Below are positions 1 through 8,387 of a DNA stretch of 8,749 nt, one piece after another. The first letter of the stretch is position 1, and every line of letters starts with the position of its first letter. The notes under the pieces were generated by a model. It saw nothing but the letters and a program-made list of their open reading frames with translations. It ran no database searches and was not told where the DNA came from. The DNA comes from Nocardioides sp. (GTDB lineage Bacteria > Actinomycetota > Actinomycetes > Propionibacteriales > Nocardioidaceae): contig JARICB010000011.1 in the NCBI GenBank assembly GCA_029264225.1, positions 1 to 8,749 on the forward strand. The letters are read 5' to 3'. The translations under genes were made by a program, and so were the position numbers.

Positions 1-8
1 GCGGACGT

Positions 9-39
9 CGTACGGCGCGTCGCGGCGTACGGCGCGTCG
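9..39. repeat. Short direct repeat, two 14-base copies
   Basis: The 14 bases CGTACGGCGCGTCG occur at 9-22 and again at 26-39, a 17-base period, just beyond the ligA stop codon. The copies are exact and the match ends on both sides. The rest of bases 1-62 shows no start codon with a ribosome binding site and no recognisable protein. The repeat may continue outside the window or may simply be GC-rich chance sequence. Confidence 0.5.
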
Positions 40-62
40 AAGTGGCCCTGGCAGGAAGCACC

Positions 63-2331
<2,269 letters not shown>

Positions 2332-3945
2332 ATGACCGAACAGACCGCCCTGCCCGAGCCGGCTATCGCCCCGGCCGAGCGCAGCCGCCTCCGCTGGGCC
2401 CTCGTGCTCATCTCGCTGGCACAACTGATGGTGGTGCTCGACAGCACCATCGCCAACATCGCGCTGCCCTACATCGGCACCGACCTCGACATCAACCAGG
2501 CCAACCTCTCCTGGATCGTCACCGGATATGCGCTGACCTTCGGCGGGTTCCTGCTGCTCGGCGGCCGACTCGCCGACCTGTACGGGCGACGCCGGGTCTT
2601 CATGATCGGCGTGATCGTCTTCGCGTTCGCCTCCCTGATCGGTGGTTTCGCGCAGTCCGAGTTCATGCTGCTCGGTGCCCGAGGTCTCCAGGGGCTTGGC
2701 GCCGCCCTGGCCTCCCCCGCTGCCCTGGCACTGATCACTACGACCTTCCCGGCCGGCCCGCAGCGCAATCGTGCGTTCGCCGTGTATGCGGCGATGGCCG
2801 GAGTCGGTGCCGCCGTCGGTCTGCTCCTGGGCGGCTGGCTTACCGGCCTCGACCCGATCCTGGGCCTGGAAGGTTGGCGCTACACGTTCCTGATCGTGGT
2901 CCCGATCGGCATCATCGCGGCGGCGTTGGCACCGCGTTTCTTCGCCGAGTCCGAGCGGCATGCCGGGATGCTCGACATCCCCGGCGCCATTACCGGCACC
3001 GGAGCACTGCTGGCGATTGTCCTGGGCCTCTCCCGGGCCGCCAACGAGCAGCACGGCTGGGGCGACCCGATGACGGTGGCCAGCCTGGTAGGCGGCCTCG
3101 CCCTGCTCGGGCTGTTCCTCCTCATTGAGAGCCGGGTCGAGCACCCGCTCATGCCGTTCGGCATCTTCGCCAACCGGGCTCGGGCTACGGCGTTCGCCGT
3201 CATGATGGTCACTCCGGCAGCAATGTTTGCGATGTTCTTCTTCCTCTCGCTCCTCATCCAGCAGGTCGTCGGCTACTCGCCGCTGCACACCGGGGTCGCC
3301 TTCCTCCCCTTCTCGATCGCGATGGTCATCTCGGCGACGACCGCCTCCAAGCTGATCAGCCGCGTCGACCCGCGCTTCCTCTCGGGCACCGGCACGCTCC
3401 TCGCCGCGACGGCGCTCTTCGGCTTCAGCCGCATCACCGTGCCGGAGGACCCGGCCTCGATCCTGGCCGCGGCTCAGGGCACCCCCCTCGGGGACGGGGT
3501 CAACTACTGGACCCAGATCCTGCCCTTCATCATCCTCATGGCGTTCGGCATGGGGCTGAACTTCGTGCCCCTGACCCTGGTTGCGCTGCACCGGTTGAAG
3601 GTCGAGGAGAGCGGTATCGGCTCCGGCGTCCTCAACACGATGCAGCAGGTCGGAGGCGCCCTGGGGTTGGCCACGCTGAGCACTGTTGCGCTGCACTTCA
3701 CCCAGGCCCGCTCCGAGGAGCTCGCACCCGGCATCGCGGAGGCAGCTCAGGGAAGTGGAATGGATGCCGGCACCATCGCTCGACTGGCCGATCTGGGGGC
3801 ATTCACCGAGGGCGCCACCATGGCGTTCCTCGTCGGCAGCCTGATGATGCTGTTTGCCTCGTCACTGGTGTGGATCCTGCTCAACGTCAAGCACCAGGAA
3901 CTTGCCACCGAAGGCCCGGCACCGGAGGGTGTGCATCTCGGCTGA
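2332..3945 (+). CDS. DHA2-type MFS drug/metabolite exporter (14 TM helices)
   Basis: Inner-membrane secondary transporter of the EmrB/QacA (DHA2) branch of the major facilitator superfamily, expected to export a small hydrophobic or cationic compound in exchange for protons. The 537-residue product has about 14 hydrophobic helices. Family signatures are in place: LDSTIANIALP in the first helix (36-46, Asp37 being the usual membrane acidic residue), motif A GGRLADLYGRRR (77-88) between helices 2 and 3, LQGLGAALASPAAL (119-132) in helix 4, and the antiporter motif C region GVGAAVGLLLGGWLTG (157-172) in helix 5. A loop at about 366-394 and another at about 458-492 separate the last helices, as is common in DHA2 proteins. 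The start was chosen from AGGAA upstream. A hydrolase gene follows after 53 bases and is probably co-transcribed. The substrate cannot be read from sequence, and no TetR or MarR regulator is adjacent. Siderophore, antibiotic or lipid export are all possible. Confidence 0.92.
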   Translation: MTEQTALPEPAIAPAERSRLRWALVLISLAQLMVVLDSTIANIALPYIGTDLDINQANLSWIVTGYALTFGGFLLLGGRLADLYGRRRVFMIGVIVFAFASLIGGFAQSEFMLLGARGLQGLGAALASPAALALITTTFPAGPQRNRAFAVYAAMAGVGAAVGLLLGGWLTGLDPILGLEGWRYTFLIVVPIGIIAAALAPRFFAESERHAGMLDIPGAITGTGALLAIVLGLSRAANEQHGWGDPMTVASLVGGLALLGLFLLIESRVEHPLMPFGIFANRARATAFAVMMVTPAAMFAMFFFLSLLIQQVVGYSPLHTGVAFLPFSIAMVISATTASKLISRVDPRFLSGTGTLLAATALFGFSRITVPEDPASILAAAQGTPLGDGVNYWTQILPFIILMAFGMGLNFVPLTLVALHRLKVEESGIGSGVLNTMQQVGGALGLATLSTVALHFTQARSEELAPGIAEAAQGSGMDAGTIARLADLGAFTEGATMAFLVGSLMMLFASSLVWILLNVKHQELATEGPAPEGVHLG

Positions 3946-3987
3946 GCTGCCCCACCACTGCGAGCCATCCAGGTAGGGCCTGGTAAC

Positions 3988-3994
3988 GAAGGAG
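3988..3994 (+). promoter_or_regulatory. Strong ribosome binding site for the hydrolase GTG start
   Basis: GAAGGAG ends four bases before the GTG at 3999 and closely matches the anti-Shine-Dalgarno sequence. It decides the non-ATG start. Just upstream, CCAGG (3969-3973) and CCTGG (3979-3983) form a small 5-base stem that could be an mRNA element but is too short to call a terminator. Confidence 0.75.
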
Positions 3995-3998
3995 TGTC

Positions 3999-4646
3999 GT
4001 GACCGATCCGCTTCTCACCCGTTACGACGTCCCGGACGCTCAAGGCGAGCCGGGTGCGCTGATCCTGATGCTGCACGGCGGCAAGCCGCGCTCCCGTCAG
4101 CCGGTCGACGGCCGCAGCGCCTCGTGGCAGCGCTCCAAGTGGATGGCTCGCTCGATCGCCGAAGCCGCGCACCAGACGGCCACCGGCGTGTGGCTGCTTC
4201 GCTACCAACAGCGCGGCTGGAACGGCGGTGACGGCCCGATGACGGATGCCCGCGCCGCGCTCGACGAGGTGCGCCGCTGCCACGGTGACATTCCCGTCGT
4301 GCTCCTGGGGCACTCGATGGGAGCCCGGGTCGCAGTTCACGTCGCCGACGACCCGTCGGTGACGGGCGTGGTGGCCTTGGCGCCGTGGTGGTCCTCCGGT
4401 GAGCCCGTCTCGACCCTGGCCGGTCGCCGCCTCGTCGCGGCCCACGGTCGCAGCGACCGGATCACCTCCTACGCCGAGACGGCGCTGTACGTCGAGCGCG
4501 CACGCCATGTGGCGATCGAGGTCAAGCTGCGCGACATGGGCCCGCTCGGGCACTACATGATCAGCGGCGCCAGCTCGTGGAACATCGTGGCCATCGAGGC
4601 GAGTCTGCGGATGCTGGGTCAGCACGACAGGCACCGCAGCTCGTAG
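3999..4646 (+). CDS. Small alpha/beta hydrolase
   Basis: A 215-residue cytoplasmic alpha/beta-hydrolase-fold protein without signal peptide or membrane segment. The nucleophile elbow is GHSMG at 104-108 with Ser106. The HGG at 26-28 after the first core strand is the usual oxyanion-hole element. Asp153 in HGRSDRIT and His185 in GPLGHYM are in the right order and spacing to complete a Ser-Asp-His triad. The length is short for the superfamily and leaves little room for a lid domain, so a dienelactone-hydrolase-like or small esterase/thioesterase core is likely. The GTG start has a strong GAAGGAG site. It follows the MFS exporter by 53 bases on the same strand, which suggests joint expression and perhaps action on a related compound. 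The substrate is unknown. It converges on the methionine synthase gene, and its stop codon sits inside a shared hairpin. Confidence 0.85.
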   Translation: MTDPLLTRYDVPDAQGEPGALILMLHGGKPRSRQPVDGRSASWQRSKWMARSIAEAAHQTATGVWLLRYQQRGWNGGDGPMTDARAALDEVRRCHGDIPVVLLGHSMGARVAVHVADDPSVTGVVALAPWWSSGEPVSTLAGRRLVAAHGRSDRITSYAETALYVERARHVAIEVKLRDMGPLGHYMISGASSWNIVAIEASLRMLGQHDRHRSS

Positions 4647-4674
4647 CCGGACCGGTCACCGAGGCCCGGCTACG
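4642..4674. terminator. Hairpin between convergent hydrolase and methionine synthase genes
   Basis: CGTAGCCGG (4642-4650) is perfectly complementary to CCGGCTACG (4666-4674) with a 15-base loop, and one further G-U pair is possible outside. The left arm contains the TAG stop of the hydrolase (4644-4646); the right arm ends three bases from the stop codon of the opposing gene. There is no U-tract on either side, which is common in high-GC actinobacteria. Its position makes a bidirectional terminator the likely role, though this is not shown experimentally. Confidence 0.6.
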
Positions 4675-4677
4675 GCG

Positions 4678-5706
4678 CTAGCGATCTCCACTGGCGTGCC
4701 CGGCAACGACCGTGGACAGTCGCAGCGCAGAGCGAGCCCAGTCAGACGACGCGCCCGCAAGCCCGCAGCTCGGGGTCACCACCAGCCGGTGCGCCACCTG
4801 GTCCGGGTCGAGGCCCAGCACGTCGAGCCAGCGCAGCACCCGTTCGGTGAGCACTCGCTCTTTCGGCACCCGATCGCTCGGCGCGCCGTGGGCGACCACG
4901 ACCTCCGGATCACTCGATGCCACCACCCCGAGAGCGACCACCAACCCGTCGTCAAGAGCCTGGGCGAGAGCGTCGAGGGCAGCGGCGTCGAGCAGGTCGT
5001 GATCAGCGGAAAGTCCCCGGGCCCCGGCTTCGACGAGGAGGGACCAGGGCACTTCCGGGGCACACGAGTGCACCCACGGTTCGGCGCCGGCCGCGGTGAT
5101 CGCCGTAAGCACCGTCTCCAACTGCGCGGCCGCTTCGGGGGGATGAACGGTCCGGTGCCGACCGAAGCCCGAGGCCGTCGGAACCGCGCCTGCCATGACG
5201 GCCGGCAGCATGGGCTCGTCGACCTGGACGATCAGCCGGTCCACACCCGAGAGCCGGCGGCGCAGATCGCGCACGTGATCGCTCAGCCCCTCTGCCAACG
5301 CCTGCGCCAGGTCGCGGCGGGCACCGTGGTCGGAGAGCACCTTGTCGCCGCGCGGCTTCTCCACCGTCGCAGCGAGCGTCCACGGGCCGGCGACCTGCGT
5401 CTTGAACGCGCCGACGTAGCCCTGCGCCTGTTCCTCCACCTGATCGAGGTCCTGGGCGAGCAACGAGCGGGCCCGCCGCAGATCGACCCCCACCGAGCTC
5501 GTCAGCCGCCAGCCAGCAGGCTGCAGATCAGCCCCCAGGCCCGACACCATCGCCAGACCGCGCCCAGTCATCGAGGCGATGGCGCCACGGCCGGGCAGCT
5601 CGGGCACATGCGGAAGGTCGGACAGCGTGTCGAGCACCACCGAAACCCAATCGGCGTACGCCCGCGCATCCGCACCTGGATAGGACCCCACACCTGTCGC
5701 CAACAT
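4678..5706 (-). CDS. MetE C-terminal-type (cobalamin-independent) methionine synthase
   Basis: A 342-residue protein matching the C-terminal catalytic barrel of cobalamin-independent methionine synthase, which transfers a methyl group to homocysteine. Visible family motifs are GVGSYPG at 5-11 (equivalent to GSFP), QVDEP at 161-165, the zinc-binding HSC at 213-215 (His213, Cys215) and PSCGL at 312-316 (Cys314). The fourth zinc ligand, a Glu in classical MetE, appears to be Asp here (SADHD, 233-237). The N-terminal half of full-length MetE (about 750 residues) is absent, so this is a stand-alone core form. Mycobacteria carry a similar gene near ligA. The ATG at 5706 begins directly before the conserved motif; the only upstream in-frame alternative is a TTG at 5757. 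It lies between mnmA and ligA on the same strand but is separated from both by plus-strand gene pairs. The true methyl donor is uncertain, and the protein may not be the cell's main methionine synthase. Confidence 0.85.
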   Translation of the reverse strand: MLATGVGSYPGADARAYADWVSVVLDTLSDLPHVPELPGRGAIASMTGRGLAMVSGLGADLQPAGWRLTSSVGVDLRRARSLLAQDLDQVEEQAQGYVGAFKTQVAGPWTLAATVEKPRGDKVLSDHGARRDLAQALAEGLSDHVRDLRRRLSGVDRLIVQVDEPMLPAVMAGAVPTASGFGRHRTVHPPEAAAQLETVLTAITAAGAEPWVHSCAPEVPWSLLVEAGARGLSADHDLLDAAALDALAQALDDGLVVALGVVASSDPEVVVAHGAPSDRVPKERVLTERVLRWLDVLGLDPDQVAHRLVVTPSCGLAGASSDWARSALRLSTVVAGHASGDR

Positions 5707-5827
5707 GCCCCCATTGTCGCGACGCTCGCCTCGACGCAGAGGGTCGGGCCCGCACAAGGGGTGTTCATGAGAACTCCCTCATCAGCGTCTCGTGGTCGTC
5801 TCATCTGGAACGGGGAGCATTCCTCCT
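5707..5827. promoter_or_regulatory. Divergent intergenic region with candidate operator
   Basis: These 121 bases lie between the divergent methionine synthase and DUF4956 genes and should hold both promoters. I see no convincing -35/-10 pair on either strand. Near the middle is an interrupted palindrome, GTTC-N4-GAAC (5763-5774), which overlaps a second short inverted repeat, ATGAG (5767-5771) with CTCAT (5778-5782). Either could be a regulator site. The palindrome has the opposite half-site order from the actinobacterial SOS box, so a LexA site is not proposed. A single GTTCAT resembles one half of an actinobacterial Pho-box unit but no second unit follows in phase. Confidence 0.4.
5812..5817 (+). 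promoter_or_regulatory. Ribosome binding site for the DUF4956 gene
   Basis: GGGGAG lies ten bases upstream of the ATG at 5828. It supports that codon over the in-frame GTG at 5792, which would put twelve extra polar residues before the first membrane helix. Confidence 0.55.
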
Positions 5828-6460
5828 ATGACTCTTGGACTCGCGCTCGCCGCCAACCTCGTGGCCATCTCCCTGCTGGCGTTCGGCATCTACTTCACCC
5901 GGCACCACCGTCGAGACCTGGTCCTTGCCTATGTGGCTCTCAACGTCGGCGTGCTGGCGGTCACGGTGGTGCTCTCCAGCGGCAGCGCGGGACTCGGGCT
6001 GGGGCTGGGGCTCTTCGGCATCCTCTCGATCATCCGGCTGCGCTCCGACGCGATCACCCAGGAGGAGGTCGCCTACTACTTCATCGCCCTGGCTCTCGGT
6101 CTGGTCAACGGCCTGCACCCGGGACCGGTCTGGCTGGCCCCGCTGGTCTCGGCCATCCTGGTGCTGGTGATGTACGTCGCCGACCACCCCTCATTCGCCA
6201 AGGGCACCGGCTACCAGCGGGTCGTCCTCGATCGCGCCATCGCCGACCCCCACCAACTCTCCCAAGAACTGGAGGCGCTCCTCGGGGCCCGCGTTCTCCA
6301 GGTGCAGGTCTACGAACTGGATCTGGTGCGCGACGTCACTGTCGTCGAGGTGCGTTTTCGACGTACCCCCGACATGGCGCCTCCCCGCTCACCGCAGGCG
6401 ATGATCAACGACTACATGCACGACGAGTCGGGCACCCGCTCACTGTCGGTGACGCCGTGA
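5828..6460 (+). CDS. DUF4956 family integral membrane protein
   Basis: A 210-residue membrane protein of the DUF4956 family. Hydrophobic segments fall at about 3-23, 31-50, 56-70, 82-97 and 99-117, giving four or five helices. The family-typical stretch GLFGILSIIRLRSD (61-74) followed by ITQEEVAYYFIALALGLVNG (76-95) is clear. A soluble C-terminal part of about 90 residues (120-210) has an alternating helix/strand pattern (LSQELEALLGARVLQVQVYE, 144-163, then VTVVEVRFRR) that may be a small ferredoxin- or ACT-like domain; that is inference. The function of the family is not established. It recurs in many bacteria beside VTC-domain polyphosphate polymerase genes, as here, where the VTC gene overlaps its stop codon by four bases. 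This suggests a membrane partner for polymer translocation or anchoring. A GL-GL-GL run in helix 3 is encoded by a hexamer tandem repeat at 5995-6012. Confidence 0.85.
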   Translation: MTLGLALAANLVAISLLAFGIYFTRHHRRDLVLAYVALNVGVLAVTVVLSSGSAGLGLGLGLFGILSIIRLRSDAITQEEVAYYFIALALGLVNGLHPGPVWLAPLVSAILVLVMYVADHPSFAKGTGYQRVVLDRAIADPHQLSQELEALLGARVLQVQVYELDLVRDVTVVEVRFRRTPDMAPPRSPQAMINDYMHDESGTRSLSVTP

Positions 6461-7248
6461 CCCTGGCCACGAGCAGGTCGGCCACAGCCGTCGGCATCGT
6501 GGCGGCCGGACTGCCCGAGACGAACCTCGACCAGGTGCTCGCAGTGGCCGACCTGCAGAACCGCACAGACCGCAAGTACCTGCTCAACCACCAGCAGTTC
6601 AGCGTGCTGGCCCGGGCACTGCTCCGCCACGACCACCGAGTTCTCGAGGTCGACGGGCTGCGCACCTTCAACTACGAGTCCGTCTATTTCGACACCCCCT
6701 CACTGGCCCTCTACCGAGCTCACCAGCAGGGTCGACGCAAGCGCTGGAAGGCACGTACCCGTACCTATCTGGATTCCGGCATGTGCATGTTCGAGGTGAA
6801 GACCCAGGGCGCACGCGGGTCCACGGTCAAGGATCGCCTGCCCTATGAACTGGCCCACCGCGGTGGCCTGACCACTGCGGCGCACGAGTTCCTGAGCGAG
6901 ACACTGGAGCGGCAGTACGGCGTCGAAACGCCGGTGCTGGTCCCGACCGTGACGACCCGCTACCGCCGGACCACCTTCGTCGACCTGATCGAGGGCTCAC
7001 GCGTCACGTGCGACGTGCGTTTGGAGTTCTCCTCGGCCGGGCGGCAGGTCGCCGGGCCCGACCGGGTGCTGGTGGAGACCAAGAGCCACGCCCAGAGCCC
7101 CATCGATCGGACCCTGTCCCACCTGGGGGTGCGTCCGCTGAGCATGAGCAAGTACTGCCTGGGCACGGCGCTGCTGCATCCGACATTGCCAGCGAACCGG
7201 TGGCACCGATTGTTGACCCACGAGTTCGGTCACCAGCGAGCAGTCTGA
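6457..7248 (+). CDS. VTC-domain protein, probable polyphosphate polymerase
   Basis: A 263-residue soluble protein consisting almost entirely of a VTC domain, the triphosphate-tunnel fold that in yeast Vtc4 makes polyphosphate from ATP. Charged residues alternate along strands as expected for the tunnel walls: RTDRKY at 36-41, YFDTP at 77-81, RWKARTRTY at 96-104 (K98, R100, R102), FEVKTQ at 112-117 (E113, K115), TRYRRTTF at 167-174, SRVTCDVRLEF at 181-191, VETKS at 206-210 (E207, K209) and the terminal MSKYC at 230-234 (K232). These cover the positions of the catalytic Arg/Lys/Glu set, although residue-by-residue equivalence is inferred. There is no SPX domain and no membrane segment, unlike eukaryotic Vtc subunits. 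The GTG start overlaps the DUF4956 stop (GTGA), indicating translational coupling; no clear ribosome site precedes it and a GTG at 6499 is an alternative. A CYTH-type triphosphatase role is less likely given the YFDT/SKY pattern. Confidence 0.85.
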   Translation: MTLATSRSATAVGIVAAGLPETNLDQVLAVADLQNRTDRKYLLNHQQFSVLARALLRHDHRVLEVDGLRTFNYESVYFDTPSLALYRAHQQGRRKRWKARTRTYLDSGMCMFEVKTQGARGSTVKDRLPYELAHRGGLTTAAHEFLSETLERQYGVETPVLVPTVTTRYRRTTFVDLIEGSRVTCDVRLEFSSAGRQVAGPDRVLVETKSHAQSPIDRTLSHLGVRPLSMSKYCLGTALLHPTLPANRWHRLLTHEFGHQRAV

Positions 7249-7274
7249 GCGCATCGGCAGCACGCCCGGCCAGT

Positions 7275-7294
7275 GAGTGGTCAGAGGTCCACTC
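7275..7294. terminator. Possible hairpin between convergent VTC and mnmA genes
   Basis: GAGTGG (7275-7280) pairs with CCACTC (7289-7294) across an 8-base loop, extendable by two G-U pairs. It lies in the 32-base convergent gap and reaches into the last codons of mnmA. The stem is short and no U-tract follows, so a terminator role rests mainly on position. Confidence 0.35.
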
Positions 7295-8387
7295 GTGCGG
7301 TGGCGGTGATGGTGGCCGACCCGACCACCCGGGTGCCGTCGTAGATCACCGCGGCCTGGCCGGGGGCGATGCCCTCGGCCGGGTCGTGCAGCGTGACTTC
7401 GACCCGGTCGCCGTCGACGGTGACCGTGGCTCGGTGCTCGGCACCGTGGGCGCGTAGCTGCACCGTCACCCCGGGCCCCTCCAGCACCCCCGGCACCGTG
7501 CCGCACCAGCGTGCCCGGGTGCCGGTGATCCGGTCGACCTGCAAACCTTCGCGTCCTCCGACGGAGACTGTGCCCGAAACCGGCTCGATGTCGAGCACGA
7601 AGCGCGCCTTGCCGTCGGCGGCCGGGACTCCGAGCCGAAGGCCCTTGCGCTGCCCGATCGTGAAGGCGACCGTCCCCTCGTGCTGTCCCAACACCGCGCC
7701 GGTGGCGGCGTCGACGATGTCGCCGCCGGTGTTGGGGTTGCGGTCGCCCAACTTCTCCTTGAGCCACCCTGCGGTGTCGCCGTCGGCTACGAAGCAGATG
7801 TCGTGCGAGTCGGGCTTGTCGGCGACCAGCAGTCCGCGCTCGGCCGCCTCCGCGCGGACGACGTCCTTGGTGGTGTCGCCGAGCGGGAAGAGCGAGCGCG
7901 CGAGTTGTTCCTGGGTGAGCACGCCCAGCACGTAGGACTGGTCCTTGCCATGGTCGACCGCCCGATGCATCTCGATCAGACCATCGGCCCCCGTCTGCAG
8001 CTGCGCGTAGTGGCCGGTGGCGACCGCGTCGAAGCCAAGGGCGATGCCGCGGTCGAGGACGGCCGCGAACTTGATCTTCTCGTTGCACCGCAGACACGGA
8101 TTGGGCGTTCGGCCCGCCGCGTATTCGTCCATGAAGTCTTCGACCACGTCCTCGTGGAAGCGATCGGAAAGATCCCACACGTAGAACGGGATGCCGATGA
8201 TGTCGGCGGCCCGGCGGGCATCGTTGCTGTCCTCGATCGTGCAGCAGCCGCGCGCGCCGGTGCGGTAGGACTGCGGGTTGCGCGAGAGTGCGAGGTGGAT
8301 GCCGGTGACGTCATGGCCGGCCTCGGCGGCTCGGGCCGCAGCGACAGCGGAATCGACACCGCCCGACATCGCAGCCAGCACCCGCAT
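7281..8387 (-). CDS. mnmA: tRNA-specific 2-thiouridylase MnmA
   Basis: MnmA installs sulfur at C2 of the wobble uridine (U34) of tRNA-Lys, -Glu and -Gln, using ATP to activate the base and persulfide sulfur supplied by a cysteine desulfurase. The 368-residue product has the normal length. The N-type ATP pyrophosphatase loop SGGVDS is at 8-13. The catalytic pair is Cys98 in [12 protein letters not shown] (96-107) and Cys198 in SHDICFV (194-200). TGHYAQL (124-130) and GKDQSYVLG (147-155) are tRNA/ATP-site motifs, and FTIGQRKGL (242-250) starts the central and C-terminal barrels. The ATG overlaps the TGA of the upstream cysteine desulfurase gene (TGATG, 8385-8389) and is preceded by AGGGG at 8395-8399, so the two are translated together. 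This pairing is also known from mycobacteria. It is convergent with the VTC gene. Confidence 0.97.
   Translation of the reverse strand: MRVLAAMSGGVDSAVAAARAAEAGHDVTGIHLALSRNPQSYRTGARGCCTIEDSNDARRAADIIGIPFYVWDLSDRFHEDVVEDFMDEYAAGRTPNPCLRCNEKIKFAAVLDRGIALGFDAVATGHYAQLQTGADGLIEMHRAVDHGKDQSYVLGVLTQEQLARSLFPLGDTTKDVVRAEAAERGLLVADKPDSHDICFVADGDTAGWLKEKLGDRNPNTGGDIVDAATGAVLGQHEGTVAFTIGQRKGLRLGVPAADGKARFVLDIEPVSGTVSVGGREGLQVDRITGTRARWCGTVPGVLEGPGVTVQLRAHGAEHRATVTVDGDRVEVTLHDPAEGIAPGQAAVIYDGTRVVGSATITATARVDL

Noticed and set aside
3969..3983. CCAGG/CCTGG stem between the MFS and hydrolase genes as a terminator
   Set aside because: Only five base pairs, no U-tract, and the following gene lies on the same strand with a strong ribosome site, so co-transcription is more likely.
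4696..6456. Long plus-strand open frame upstream of, and in frame with, the VTC gene
   Set aside because: It runs antisense through the methionine synthase and out of frame through DUF4956, with arginine/proline/histidine-rich low-complexity content typical of GC-rich shadow frames. Only the part from 6457 is a real gene.
6997..8178. 393-residue minus-strand open frame across mnmA and the VTC 3' end
   Set aside because: An Arg/Gly-rich shadow frame. MnmA occupies the same strand in another frame with all catalytic motifs intact.
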